Shown piece by piece: positions 10,621 to 19,070 of a stretch of DNA of 64,000 nt. Below the pieces are notes generated by a model, which was not told the origin of the DNA, did no database searches, and saw only the letters and a list, made by a program, of their open reading frames with translations. The translations under genes and the position numbers were made by a program. The first letter of the stretch is position 1. The number at the start of each line of letters is the position of its first letter. The stretch comes from Pollutibacter soli (GTDB taxonomy: Bacteria; Bacteroidota; Bacteroidia; Chitinophagales; Chitinophagaceae), in assembly GCA_029269725.1 (NCBI GenBank), contig JARJHS010000006.1:1-64000 (forward strand), in the 5' to 3' direction.

Positions 10621-12813
10621 ATGCAGTCTCTTCGTTTCAAAGCAATCGACAACCTGACAACATCCGAGCCCGGAGTAAATGTTGAAGGTGCCCCAAAAAT
10701 CACCGGTATTTTCGGTGAGAATGTTTTCACGCTTAAGACCGCCCGTGAATTTTTGAGTGATGAAGCTTATAAAAGCCTCGCTGCTTCAACAAAAACCGGT
10801 CATAAAATTGAACGAAATCTTGCCAACCAGATAGCTGCAGGGATGCGCCAATGGGCCGAAACTAAAGGAGTTACGCACTTCACCCACTGGTTTCAGCCTT
10901 TAACTGGTACTTCCGCTGAAAAACACGATTCATTTTTCACATTGAAATCTGACGGTACCGCTTTAGATACCTTCGATGGTGATGCATTGGTTCAGCAGGA
11001 ACCAGATGCATCTTCATTCCCAAGCGGTGGGTTACGTGCAACATTTGAAGCACGTGGATATACTGCATGGGATCCGACATCACCGGCATTCATCATGCAC
11101 ATCGGTCAGGGTCTTACGCTGTGTATCCCTACAATCTTCGTTTCATACACAGGGGAATCACTGGATTACAAGGCGCCGTTAATCAAATCGATCGAATCTT
11201 TGAACAAAGCTGCTGTTGATGTATGTCACTATTTTGATCGTAACGTAAGTAAAGTATACGCTACACTCGGATGGGAACAGGAGTATTTTGTTGTCGATGA
11301 GGGATTGGCCAATGCACGCCCGGATATCGTAATGACCGGCCGCACTGTTTTCGGTCATACGCCAGCGAAAGGACAGCAGATGGAAGATCACTATTTCGGA
11401 TCAATTCCTGAAAGGGTATATGCATTCATGCGCGACTTCGAATATGAATCCTATCGCCTGGGTATTCCTCTCCGTACGCGTCACAACGAGGTGGCACCTT
11501 CACAGTTTGAGTGCGCCCCTATTTTCGAAGAACTGAACCTTGCTGTTGATCACAATACACTATTGATGGACGTGATGAGCCGCGTTGCCAAGCGTCACCA
11601 GCTGAAAGTATTGTTGCACGAGAAACCTTTTGCAGGAATCAACGGAAGTGGTAAACATAATAACTGGAGCCTTGCTACAGATACCGGTGTTAACCTGCTG
11701 GCGCCTGGCAAAACTCCGAAGACTAACCTGATGTTCCTTGCATTTTTCGTAAACACCATCAAAGCTGTTTATGATCATGCTGATCTTCTCCGTGCGGCTA
11801 TCGCTTCTGCCGGTAATGATCACCGTCTGGGTGCAAACGAAGCTCCGCCTGCAATCATTTCTGCATATATCGGGCAATACCTGTATAAAGTTCTCGACGA
11901 AGTGGAAAGCCGCGTTGGTGACAAATTCGATGAGCAGGATGAAGTGATGCTGAAGCTGGATATCCATAAAAGCATTCCTGAACTGCTGCTCGATAATACC
12001 GACCGTAACCGTACTTCACCTTTTGCCTTTACTGGTAATAAGTTTGAGTTCCGTGCAGTAGGGTCAAATGCTAACTGCGCAAATGGAATGATCATTCTGA
12101 ATACCATTATGGCGGAAACATTGTCAAACTTTAAGAAAGAAGTTGACAGCCTGATTGAGAAAGGTGACAAGAAAGAAGTTGCCATCATGCAGGTAATCAA
12201 AAAATACATTAAGGATAGTAAGAAGGTACTGTTCGAAGGGGATGGATACAGCGAAGAATGGCAGAAAGAAGCTGCAAAGCGCGGATTGCCAAACCTGAAA
12301 ACAACACCGGTTGCTCTTGATCCCCTGATAACCAAGAAGGCAAAAGATCTGTTTGAAAAACACAACGTGTATTCGCATTCAGAACTCGAGGCACGGCATG
12401 AAATTGAACTGGAGAAATACGTAAAAACAGTTCAGATTGAAGGTCGTGTAATCGGTGACCTGGCAGGCAACCATATCATTCCCGCTGCTATTCGTTATCA
12501 GAATGTACTCATCGCGAATATCAAAGGTTTGAAAGATATCGGCGTCAAAGCAGAAGCATATGCTGCACAGCTGGAGATCCTCAATGCCATTTCAGAGCAT
12601 CTGAACAAGGTAAAGAGTCTTGCTGAAGATATGACCGAAGCCCGCAAAGCTGCAAATGCGCTGACTGATACACGCGAGAAAGCAATTGCGTACTGCGATA
12701 AAGTAAAACCTTTCTTCGACGAGATCCGTTATCATGTCGACAAGCTCGAATTGCTTGTTGATGATACCGAATGGGAACTTCCGAAGTATCGTGAACTGTT
12801 ATTCTTGCGTTAA
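10621..12813 (+). CDS. glnN: Glutamine synthetase type III
   Basis: 730 residues, the length of GSIII and much longer than GSI or GSII. It makes glutamine from glutamate, ammonia and ATP. Typical GSIII segments are visible: the N-terminal extension (ENVFTLKTAREFLSDEAYK), the core metal-binding region GWEQEYFVVDE near residue 220, the ATP and glutamate sites with FAGINGSGKHNNWS near 340, and NRTSPFAFTGNKFEFRAVGS near 463. This type is standard in Bacteroidota. It is a single-gene unit; 7-bp repeats begin at its TAA stop (12811-12813) and a strong terminator follows at 12912-12950. Confidence 0.97.
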   Translation: MQSLRFKAIDNLTTSEPGVNVEGAPKITGIFGENVFTLKTAREFLSDEAYKSLAASTKTGHKIERNLANQIAAGMRQWAETKGVTHFTHWFQPLTGTSAEKHDSFFTLKSDGTALDTFDGDALVQQEPDASSFPSGGLRATFEARGYTAWDPTSPAFIMHIGQGLTLCIPTIFVSYTGESLDYKAPLIKSIESLNKAAVDVCHYFDRNVSKVYATLGWEQEYFVVDEGLANARPDIVMTGRTVFGHTPAKGQQMEDHYFGSIPERVYAFMRDFEYESYRLGIPLRTRHNEVAPSQFECAPIFEELNLAVDHNTLLMDVMSRVAKRHQLKVLLHEKPFAGINGSGKHNNWSLATDTGVNLLAPGKTPKTNLMFLAFFVNTIKAVYDHADLLRAAIASAGNDHRLGANEAPPAIISAYIGQYLYKVLDEVESRVGDKFDEQDEVMLKLDIHKSIPELLLDNTDRNRTSPFAFTGNKFEFRAVGSNANCANGMIILNTIMAETLSNFKKEVDSLIEKGDKKEVAIMQVIKKYIKDSKKVLFEGDGYSEEWQKEAAKRGLPNLKTTPVALDPLITKKAKDLFEKHNVYSHSELEARHEIELEKYVKTVQIEGRVIGDLAGNHIIPAAIRYQNVLIANIKGLKDIGVKAEAYAAQLEILNAISEHLNKVKSLAEDMTEARKAANALTDTREKAIAYCDKVKPFFDEIRYHVDKLELLVDDTEWELPKYRELLFLR

Positions 12814-12853
12814 ACGTAAAACGTATAACGTTAAACGTAAAACGTAGAACGTG
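12812..12853. repeat. Heptamer-phased repeat (AACGTN type) after glnN
   Basis: Six units in exact 7-bp register, for example AAACGTA twice, then TAACGTT. It starts inside the glnN stop codon. The same pattern recurs at 13123, 17610, 18012, 19023 and 25604. Confidence 0.85.
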
Positions 12854-12911
12854 GAGTCGTTTAAGTTCAAATCAACATGATTAGACGCAAAGCGTGAAAG
12901 TCTGTTATAGC

Positions 12912-12950
12912 TAAATAAAAAAATCCGCCGCTGGCGGATTTTTTTATTTA
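12912..12950 (+). terminator. Strong terminator after glnN
   Basis: Perfect 18-bp inverted arms (12912-12929 and 12933-12950) with a 3-nt loop. The GC-core AATCCGCC/GGCGGATT is flanked by A-run and T-run, so it can act in both directions. The rest of the 12814-13148 gap holds the second hairpin and two heptamer repeats. Confidence 0.9.
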
Positions 12951-13047
12951 ACCATTTTCGTATTACGTATTGAACATAAAAATATAAACCCGCGCGGAGA
13001 AATTTTGGAAGAACTACTATTTCCAGCTCTTCAGTCTCCTATCATAT

Positions 13048-13082
13048 AAATAAAAAATCCACCAAAGGCGGATCTTTTATTT
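13048..13082 (-). terminator. Terminator after accC
   Basis: Hairpin related in sequence to the one at 12912-12950 (TCC..CC / GG..GGA core, 16-bp arms, 3-nt loop). The two arm mismatches become G-U pairs only when read on the minus strand, which fits a role for the accB-accC transcript. Confidence 0.8.
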
Positions 13083-13122
13083 GCTCTTATTATTTCGAAA
13101 GCCATTTACATTATAAACGACC

Positions 13123-13150
13123 TAACGTTAAACGTTACACGTTCTACTTT
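13123..13150. repeat. Heptamer-phased repeat at the accC 3' end
   Basis: Four units in 7-bp register beginning with TAACGTT and AAACGTT; the last unit overlaps the accC stop codon. Confidence 0.7.
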
Positions 13151-14507
13151 AAACCATCTTGAAAGACTCCATAAACTTCGTATTAAAATTGCCACTCTTG
13201 AAGTCTTCATTTTTCATCAATTGCTGATGGAACGGAATTGTGGTATGAACACCTTCAATAACGTACTCACTTAATGCGCGACTCATCGTATTGATGGCTT
13301 CCTCACGCGTACGTGCAACCGCAATTATTTTGGCTATCATTGAATCATAGTAAGGAGGAATCACATAGCCAGCATATGCGTGTGAATCCACACGGATACC
13401 ATGACCTCCCGGCTGATGAAGAACAGTAATTCTGCCGGGGCTTGGCCTGAAATCATTATATGGATCCTCTGCATTGATACGACACTCAATTGCATGCATG
13501 GATGGGAAATAATTCATTCCAGAGATAGCATCACCAGCGGCAATTTTTATTTGTTCTTTGATCAGATCGAAATTGGTTACTTCTTCTGTAACGCAATGTT
13601 CCACCTGTATCCTGGTATTCATCTCCATAAAATAAAAATTCCTGTGTTTATCAACCAGGAATTCTATAGTACCTACACTCTCGTAGTTAATCGCAGAAGC
13701 GGCTTTTACAGCAGCAGCGCCCATCTTTTCTCTCAACTCTTCTGTCATGAAAGGTGATGGCGATTCTTCCACCAGCTTCTGGTGGCGACGTTGTATTGAA
13801 CAATCTCTTTCACTCAAGTGACACACCGTGCCATAACGGTCACCCGCAACCTGGATTTCTATATGTCGTGGTTCTTCAACGAACTTCTCCATATAGATAC
13901 CGTCATTCTTGAATGATGCACCAGCTTCTATTTTAGCAGTGTTGTAATTCTTTTCTATATCAGCTTCCTGCCAAACTACACGCATACCTTTTCCACCGCC
14001 GCCAGCTGTTGCTTTCAGAATAACCGGGTAACCGATTTCCTTAGCAAGGCGTTTGGCCTGATCAACGCTTTCAAGCAGGCCACCACTTCCGGGAACAACA
14101 GGAACACCGGCTTTGATCATCGTTTCTTTTGCAGTAATCTTGTCACCCATCGATCTGATCTGATCCGGAAGCGGGCCGATGAATTTTATACCGGACTCAT
14201 TGCAGATTTCAGCAAATTTTGCATTCTCTGCAAGAAATCCATAACCCGGATGTATTGCATCAGCATTTACAATTTCTGCTGCGGCCATCAGGTGAGGTAT
14301 GTGTAAATAAGAATCGCTGCTTGCCGGCTTACCAATACAAACAGCTTCGTCTGCAAATTTTACATGCAGGCTGTCCTTATCTGCTGTTGAATAAACTGCT
14401 ACGGTTTTAATTCCCATTTCGCGACAGGTTCTGATCACACGTAATGCTATCTCACCGCGATTGGCAATCAATATCTTTTTGAAATTGGTTTTTGAGTCTT
14501 TTGTCAT
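13149..14507 (-). CDS. accC: Acetyl-CoA carboxylase biotin carboxylase subunit
   Basis: 452 residues, normal length. It carboxylates the biotin of AccB with ATP and bicarbonate, the first half of malonyl-CoA formation for fatty acid synthesis. Visible are [20 protein letters not shown] (residues 11-30), the glycine-rich ATP loop GGGGKGMR near 168-175, the EIQVAGD region, and the catalytic [10 protein letters not shown] near 295. The residue after that His is Cys (HCVTE) where Pro is usual in the family, a mild oddity. It lies 69 bp after accB on the same strand, with a shared terminator at 13048-13082. Confidence 0.97.
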   Translation of the reverse strand: MTKDSKTNFKKILIANRGEIALRVIRTCREMGIKTVAVYSTADKDSLHVKFADEAVCIGKPASSDSYLHIPHLMAAAEIVNADAIHPGYGFLAENAKFAEICNESGIKFIGPLPDQIRSMGDKITAKETMIKAGVPVVPGSGGLLESVDQAKRLAKEIGYPVILKATAGGGGKGMRVVWQEADIEKNYNTAKIEAGASFKNDGIYMEKFVEEPRHIEIQVAGDRYGTVCHLSERDCSIQRRHQKLVEESPSPFMTEELREKMGAAAVKAASAINYESVGTIEFLVDKHRNFYFMEMNTRIQVEHCVTEEVTNFDLIKEQIKIAAGDAISGMNYFPSMHAIECRINAEDPYNDFRPSPGRITVLHQPGGHGIRVDSHAYAGYVIPPYYDSMIAKIIAVARTREEAINTMSRALSEYVIEGVHTTIPFHQQLMKNEDFKSGNFNTKFMESFKMV

Positions 14508-14576
14508 TGGATTACGTTAGTTGAAACTTAGCCGGGCATATCGGTCGGGCACCTGCCGGGTCAAGAATTAATCAGC

Positions 14577-15068
14577 TTAATTTACTTCCACCAAAAACAA
14601 CGGCTGATCATATTCAACCGGAGAAGCGTCATCCACGAGGATCTTAATTACTTTTCCTGACACTTCACTTTCGATTTCATTAAACAGCTTCATAGCCTCG
14701 ATGATACAAACCACTTTGCCTGGCGTCACTTCATCGCCAACTTCGATAAACAGGGGTTTGTCCGGCGAAGGCTTGCGATAGAATGTACCGATCATCGGAC
14801 TTTTAATTACAACAGTATTTTCAGGCTTGGCGCTCGCCGGGGCTGGTTCGGCCGCTTGCGTAGCGGGACTTGCACCAGGCAGCGCAGCTGGTGCCTGAGG
14901 TTGATATACCGGCATTACTGGCTGCGGAGAAGCATAAGTTAATACCTGGTCTTTTTTCTGCTTAATAGTGATCTTAAACTCTTTCTCTTCAATCGTTACT
15001 TCGCCGATATTGGACTTGTTGATCATTTTGATCAGGTCCTGTATTTGCTTAAAATCCATGGACTCCAT
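14577..15068 (-). CDS. accB: Acetyl-CoA carboxylase biotin carboxyl carrier protein
   Basis: 163 residues. It carries the biotin that shuttles CO2 between the two half-reactions of acetyl-CoA carboxylase. The N-terminal helix (MDFKQIQDLIKMINKSNI), an Ala/Pro-rich linker (about 45-83) and the biotinyl domain are in the usual order; the biotinylated residue is Lys127 in EAMKL. The ATG at 15059 (MDFKQIQ) is an equally likely start and matches relatives better. It sits between efp and accC on the same strand. Confidence 0.96.
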   Translation of the reverse strand: MESMDFKQIQDLIKMINKSNIGEVTIEEKEFKITIKQKKDQVLTYASPQPVMPVYQPQAPAALPGASPATQAAEPAPASAKPENTVVIKSPMIGTFYRKPSPDKPLFIEVGDEVTPGKVVCIIEAMKLFNEIESEVSGKVIKILVDDASPVEYDQPLFLVEVN

Positions 15069-15217
15069 GTTGGGTTCTTAAAATTGTTTGAAACAGGTCG
15101 TGCAAACTAAGGTATGAATCTTTTCTTTTAAAAAACCAGTATTATTTTGAGAAAAAAGGGCAAAACTGCCCAAAATCTGGTCGTTTTTGCCCATTTTTCG
15201 CTGAAAATTGCCTGATT

Positions 15218-15784
15218 TTATTCTTTTACGCGCTCGAGATATTCGCCTGTTTTGGTGTTGACGCGGATCACATCGCCTTCGTTTACAAAAAGCGGAACCA
15301 TAATAGTAGCGCCGGTTTCAATGGTTGCCGGTTTAAGTGTACGGGTAGCGGTATCACCGCGAAGCCCCTGTTCAGAATAGGTAATTTTAAAAACGATTTT
15401 ATCGGGTAACTCAACGCTCATGGGCTGTTCAGTCTCTGTGTTGATCAAAACAGATACAGCCTGCCCTTCCTTCAGGAACTGTGGAGAATCGACTTTATTC
15501 TCTTCGACAGTGATCTGTTCAAAGGTTTCATTATCCATGAAATTGAAGCCGGTTTCATCTTTATAAAGGAACTGGTAATCCTTTCTTTCAACCCTTACAG
15601 GGAATATATTATCCCCTGAGTTCCAGGTCTTTTCAATAGTGCGGTTATTGTCGACACCCTTCAGTTTAGCCCACACTTTCGCCGCTGCTCTTGCAGTTTT
15701 ATTCTCACCAAATTCAATTACGGTATAAAGGCTGCCATCGAGTTTGATAATTAAGCCTCTGCTGATATCAGCTGTACTCGCCAT
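15218..15784 (-). CDS. efp: Elongation factor P
   Basis: 188 residues. It binds between the ribosomal P and E sites and relieves stalling at proline stretches. KOW-like domain I plus two OB domains (about 66-130 and 130-188), with the C-terminal signature GDTATRTLKPATIETG. The domain I tip loop reads NKTARAAAKVW; aligned on the following KLK, Arg32 takes the place of the usual modified Lys (E. coli Lys34), and the PGKG context is gone. This suggests either Arg modification or an unmodified factor. It heads the efp-accB-accC cluster, with a promoter element at 15830-15837. Confidence 0.96.
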   Translation of the reverse strand: MASTADISRGLIIKLDGSLYTVIEFGENKTARAAAKVWAKLKGVDNNRTIEKTWNSGDNIFPVRVERKDYQFLYKDETGFNFMDNETFEQITVEENKVDSPQFLKEGQAVSVLINTETEQPMSVELPDKIVFKITYSEQGLRGDTATRTLKPATIETGATIMVPLFVNEGDVIRVNTKTGEYLERVKE

Positions 15785-15829
15785 AACACAAAATTAAAAA
15801 GTTATTAAGCTATTTTTATGAACAGGGCG

Positions 15830-15837
15830 CAAAACTA
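15830..15837 (-). promoter_or_regulatory. -7 promoter element of efp
   Basis: The minus strand reads TAGTTTTG, a full TAnnTTTG match 45 nt before the efp ATG, with TTTTG about 15 nt further upstream as a possible -33. Confidence 0.5.
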
Positions 15838-15887
15838 AGGCAATTTCACATGCAAAACACCGCAACCACCGGCTCATCAATTTGGAT

Positions 15888-15895
15888 TAAATTTG
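15888..15895 (+). promoter_or_regulatory. -7 promoter element of thioredoxin-like gene
   Basis: TAAATTTG, a full TAnnTTTG match 23 nt before the ATG at 15919. A TTTG at 15881 is too close to be a -33. Confidence 0.5.
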
Positions 15896-15918
15896 ACGAT
15901 TAAAATAAATCATTTCCC

Positions 15919-16413
15919 ATGTCACTTCGTTTTGGCAGTACCCTTTTCTTTTTTTTGCTGATGTTCAGCCTGGCAAATGCCCAGGCCCCTTATCAGAAAA
16001 ACCCGACCATTCCGGAATTTGGCCTACTTGCAAAAGACAGTGCTGCCTGGATTACCCCTCAAACTTTAAAGGCTGGGAAACCCGTAATGATCGTGCTTTT
16101 TAGTCCTGATTGTGACCACTGTGTAAAATTTGCAGAGGAATTGAAAAAGGATTATTCCAAATTTACCGGCGTCGAGATTGTAATGGCGACTTATCAGCCA
16201 ATTACAAAAATGAATGAGTTTTCAAAAAAGCTGGGATTAGATAACTATAAAAATGTTTACTTCGGACGCGATGTAAAATATTTCTTCGGGCCATTCTATA
16301 AATTGAAAAGTACTCCGTTCGTCGCGCTGTATGATTCTTCACATAAACTGATCACGGCATATGATGGCGGTGCGCCGACGGCTAAGATTCTTACGGATTT
16401 TAAAGTGAAGTAG
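15919..16413 (+). CDS. Exported thioredoxin-fold protein
   Basis: 164 residues. A signal peptide with hydrophobic core FFFLLMFSLANA ends near residue 21 (ANAQA). The thioredoxin fold has an active-site CxxC, Cys65-Asp-His-Cys68, after MIVLFSPDC, and a cis-Pro in KSTPFVAL, which are the two hallmarks of a redox-active protein. It resembles TlpA/ResA-type periplasmic reductases but lacks the usual longer N-terminal region, so the partner is unknown. It is a single gene, followed at once by a heptamer-phased repeat. Confidence 0.85.
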   Translation: MSLRFGSTLFFFLLMFSLANAQAPYQKNPTIPEFGLLAKDSAAWITPQTLKAGKPVMIVLFSPDCDHCVKFAEELKKDYSKFTGVEIVMATYQPITKMNEFSKKLGLDNYKNVYFGRDVKYFFGPFYKLKSTPFVALYDSSHKLITAYDGGAPTAKILTDFKVK

Positions 16414-16416
16414 GGT

Positions 16417-16465
16417 AATCGTTGTTCGTTGATCGTTTTTCGTTGTTCGTTGTTCATTGTTCGTT
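16417..16465. repeat. Heptamer-phased repeat (TCGTT type)
   Basis: Seven units in exact 7-bp register, such as AATCGTT, GTTCGTT and GATCGTT, starting 4 nt after the stop of the preceding gene. It differs in base composition from the AACGTT type but has the same period. Confidence 0.8.
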
Positions 16466-16469
16466 TGAA

Positions 16470-16535
16470 CTGGCGGCTGTTGCCCGCCTGCCGGCAAGCA
16501 GGCTATTGCCTGCTTACTATTGCCCGCTGCCTGGC
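16470..16535. repeat. GC-rich degenerate repeat upstream of mdh
   Basis: TTGCCCGC or TTGCCTGC recurs three times, with inverted pieces such as AAGCAGGC and GCCTGCTT. No ORF here looks real. A similar CTGCC-rich stretch precedes the aminotransferase gene at 39.9 kb. Confidence 0.5.
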
Positions 16536-16590
16536 TCTTTTATTCGAACTTCACGGTACTTCTCACCTATCACTTTTTACTTAAAAAACC

Positions 16591-16598
16591 TACCTTTG
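16591..16598 (+). promoter_or_regulatory. -7 promoter element of mdh
   Basis: TACCTTTG, a full TAnnTTTG match 83 nt before the mdh ATG. Confidence 0.5.
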
Positions 16599-16681
16599 GC
16601 CGCCCGTGAAAACCGGTATTGGCGGCAGCTTATACCTGTTCGTTCGTAACTATTTTTTTCCATTATAAAATTTCTCTCATT

Positions 16682-17611
16682 ATGAAAGTTACTGTTGTTG
16701 GAGCCGGCGCTGTTGGTGCGACTACTGCAGACAATATCGCCCGTGCTGCTCTCTGCCAGGAATTGGTTCTTTTGGATATCAAAGAAGGCCTTGCGGAAGG
16801 GAAAGCCCAGGATATGATGCAGACAGCTGCTCTTCTCGGGTTTGATACCCGTATCACAGGAAGTACAAATGATTATTCTAAAACGGCAGGCAGTTCTGTG
16901 GTTGTTATTACTTCAGGTATTCCACGTAAACCAGGAATGACACGGGAAGAACTGATCGGCACCAATGCAGGAATTGTTAAAGGCGTTTGCGAAAATATTC
17001 TCAAATATTCTCCTGATGCAATTATCATCGTGATCAGCAATCCGATGGATACCATGACTTACCTCGCATTGCAGTCAACAGGTCTTCCAAAAAACAGGAT
17101 CATTGGCATGGGTGGTACGCTCGACAGCAGCCGCTTTAAATACCAATTAAGTCAACACCTCGGATGCAGCCCATCTGATCTGAATGCAGTTGTTGTGGGT
17201 GGTCATGGAGATACAACGATGATTCCGTTGATTCGTCTCGCTACATGGAACAGTGTACCGGTCACAAAATTCTTAAGCGAAGATCAACAGAAACAGATTG
17301 TTGCTGATACAATGGTAGGCGGAGCGACCCTTACCAAACTGATTGGCACATCTGCATGGTATGCCCCAGGTGCTGCAGGAGCTGCATTGGTTGAAAGTAT
17401 TGTCAGAGATGAAAAGAAATTGTTCACCTGTTGCGTATCGCTCGAAGGTGAGTATGGCCAGAAGGATATTTGTCTCGGCGTGCCAGTTACTATTGGTAAA
17501 AACGGCTGGGAAAAAATCCTGGATTTTGATCTGAACGAAGAAGAAAAAAGTCTCTTCAATAAGAGTGCGGAAGCAGTTCGTACAATGAATGATGTTTTAA
17601 AAACACTCTAA
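16682..17611 (+). CDS. mdh: Malate dehydrogenase (LDH-like type)
   Basis: 309 residues from the ATG at 16682; an upstream frame extension to 16619 is not family-like. It interconverts malate and oxaloacetate with NAD in the TCA cycle. The nucleotide loop is GAGAVGA (7-13), the substrate arginines are Arg82, Arg88 and Arg151, and the catalytic His175 is in GGHGD. Arg82 at the specificity position points to malate rather than lactate. It is a single-gene unit; a heptamer repeat starts at the stop codon and a terminator follows. Confidence 0.97.
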   Translation: MKVTVVGAGAVGATTADNIARAALCQELVLLDIKEGLAEGKAQDMMQTAALLGFDTRITGSTNDYSKTAGSSVVVITSGIPRKPGMTREELIGTNAGIVKGVCENILKYSPDAIIIVISNPMDTMTYLALQSTGLPKNRIIGMGGTLDSSRFKYQLSQHLGCSPSDLNAVVVGGHGDTTMIPLIRLATWNSVPVTKFLSEDQQKQIVADTMVGGATLTKLIGTSAWYAPGAAGAALVESIVRDEKKLFTCCVSLEGEYGQKDICLGVPVTIGKNGWEKILDFDLNEEEKSLFNKSAEAVRTMNDVLKTL

Positions 17612-17650
17612 ACGTTTAACGTTCAACGTGAAACGTTTAACGTAAAACGG
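17610..17650. repeat. Heptamer-phased repeat after mdh
   Basis: Six units in exact 7-bp register (AAACGTT, TAACGTT, CAACGTG and similar), beginning inside the mdh stop codon and ending in the terminator stem. Confidence 0.85.
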
Positions 17651-17680
17651 CCCTGTTGCAAAAATGTAACGGGGCTTTTT
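17650..17680 (+). terminator. Terminator after mdh
   Basis: Arms GCCCTGTT (17650-17657) and AACGGGGC (17668-17675) with one G-U pair, followed by TTTTT. Confidence 0.8.
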
Positions 17681-17732
17681 GTTTATACTATGCGGCTGTC
17701 CGCTTTCGTTATATTATTCAAATCCTTACCCC

Positions 17733-18020
17733 ATGACAAGATACTTCGACTCACCGTTGAAAGTGACCGGCATTCTATTAACCTTTGCCGGATTCATTTC
17801 AGCTTTTATCAGCCTTCATCCTTCACTTCCGGAAAGCTACATGATCTCCCTTGTCGGAGTTCTGGTTTTTCTCACAGCAGATGCACTTACCCATACATCA
17901 CTGACATTCAAATGGAGAAGATTTTTTGAAGTCGGGTTGATTGTAATAATAGTAGTCTCCACGATTTTATTGACGATGGACTTTTATGGAATGATCACGT
18001 TGAGGCACTTTCAACGTTGA
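17733..18020 (+). CDS. Small membrane protein, unknown
   Basis: 95 residues from the ATG at 17733 (MTRYFDSPLKVTG). Three hydrophobic segments are visible: GILLTFAGFISAFISL, MISLVGVLVFLTADAL and VGLIVIIVVSTILL. No family was recognised. The last residues (HFQR and stop) are encoded by the first unit of a heptamer repeat (18012-18046), so the natural end of the gene may have been altered by repeat invasion. The next gene is convergent, with its stop only 4 bp away. Confidence 0.6.
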   Translation: MTRYFDSPLKVTGILLTFAGFISAFISLHPSLPESYMISLVGVLVFLTADALTHTSLTFKWRRFFEVGLIVIIVVSTILLTMDFYGMITLRHFQR

Positions 18021-18046
18021 ACGTTTAACGTTGAACGTTGAAAGTA
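18012..18046. repeat. Heptamer-phased repeat forming two convergent gene ends
   Basis: Five units in 7-bp register (CAACGTT, GAACGTT, TAACGTT, GAACGTT, GAAAGTA). It encodes the C-terminus and stop of both the small membrane protein (plus) and the GT9 gene (minus). Confidence 0.85.
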
Positions 18047-19023
18047 AGCTGTTCAATGCGCAGTGCTATTCCTGATGTATCCTGTTCAAGCATGCATTTA
18101 AAGTGCTTTTTCGGACAATGATCATAACCGATTTTTGAACAGGGCCTGCAAGGCAGATTTTTTACTTCAAAATTGACCGTGGGAATTTTATGATCGCCGT
18201 AATAAGGATACATTCCGAATTCCGGAATGGTATTTCCCCAGACAGCAACAACAGGTTTTTTCAATGCGGCTGCAATGTGCATGAAACCGGTATCATTACT
18301 AAGTACCACGGAACTTTGTTGTACAATACTTGCTGATTGATGGAGATTATACTGTCCACAGGTATTTACTACGAAGCCAGACGCATTTTTCCTGATTTCT
18401 TCACCTTCATCAAAATCCGCTTTTCCGCCAATAAGAATGACCGGCTTCGATATTCGATTGATCACTTCAACCACTTTTGCCGGAGGAAGTTTTTTTGTCG
18501 CGTGTGCTGCACCTATTACTACGCAAACATATCCCTTTGATATTTCACCAGGTAAAGTTTCGAAATCGACTTTGGCATTTTCAGGAATGAAATAATCAAG
18601 TCCTTCACCATCGTTTTCTATTTTCAATGTTGCTGCTGTTTGCAGATATCGATCAACGATATGAATATCCGGCAGACGATTGATTTTAAAATTCGTAATC
18701 AGCCATTTTTCAATGTTGAGTTTACCGAAAGAATGTGATGAAACACCAAGTGAATTCTTAACACGAAGTGTTCTCAGGTTCTTATGCAGATCAAGAATTA
18801 CATCAAATTTCTCTTGCTTTAATTCATCCATTGTGTCACTGAATTTTTCATTCAACAGATGAACCTTATCGAGGTAAGGATTTGTTTCGAGAATGGACGC
18901 GAATTGTTTTTTTGTGAGATAATGAATTTTTGCAGAAGGCATCTGTTTCCGGATACAACGAATCACCGGAGTTGTGAGAACAATATCACCAATGGAAGAA
19001 AATCTGATGATCAGTATTTTCAT
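18025..19023 (-). CDS. Glycosyltransferase family 9 (heptosyltransferase-like)
   Basis: 332 residues. GT9 enzymes such as WaaC and WaaF transfer heptose from ADP-heptose to the lipopolysaccharide core. The N-terminus KILIIRFSSIGDIVLTTPVI is the family signature; the C-terminal half has the nucleotide-binding segment with GGKADFDEGEEI and LSNDTGFMHIAAALKKPVVAVWG. A Cys-rich segment (LPCRPCSKIGYDHCP) near the end is common in this subgroup. The final residues NVQR are encoded by the heptamer repeat at 18012-18046, and a second repeat starts at its start codon. HldD at 4643-5638 would supply the donor precursor (inference). Confidence 0.9.
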   Translation of the reverse strand: MKILIIRFSSIGDIVLTTPVIRCIRKQMPSAKIHYLTKKQFASILETNPYLDKVHLLNEKFSDTMDELKQEKFDVILDLHKNLRTLRVKNSLGVSSHSFGKLNIEKWLITNFKINRLPDIHIVDRYLQTAATLKIENDGEGLDYFIPENAKVDFETLPGEISKGYVCVVIGAAHATKKLPPAKVVEVINRISKPVILIGGKADFDEGEEIRKNASGFVVNTCGQYNLHQSASIVQQSSVVLSNDTGFMHIAAALKKPVVAVWGNTIPEFGMYPYYGDHKIPTVNFEVKNLPCRPCSKIGYDHCPKKHFKCMLEQDTSGIALRIEQLTFNVQR

Positions 19024-19070
19024 GACGTTAAACGTTGAACGTTAAACGTTAAAGTTCAACGCTCAACGTA
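19023..19070. repeat. Heptamer-phased repeat between GT9 and MFS genes
   Basis: Seven units, nearly all 7 bp (one is 6), such as AAACGTT, GAACGTT and CAACGTA. It fills the whole 32-bp spacer and encodes the last residues and stop of the MFS gene. Confidence 0.8.

Noticed and set aside
16422-16649. Plus-strand 75-residue frame
   Set aside because: Lies wholly in heptamer and GC-rich repeats and overlaps the mdh promoter.
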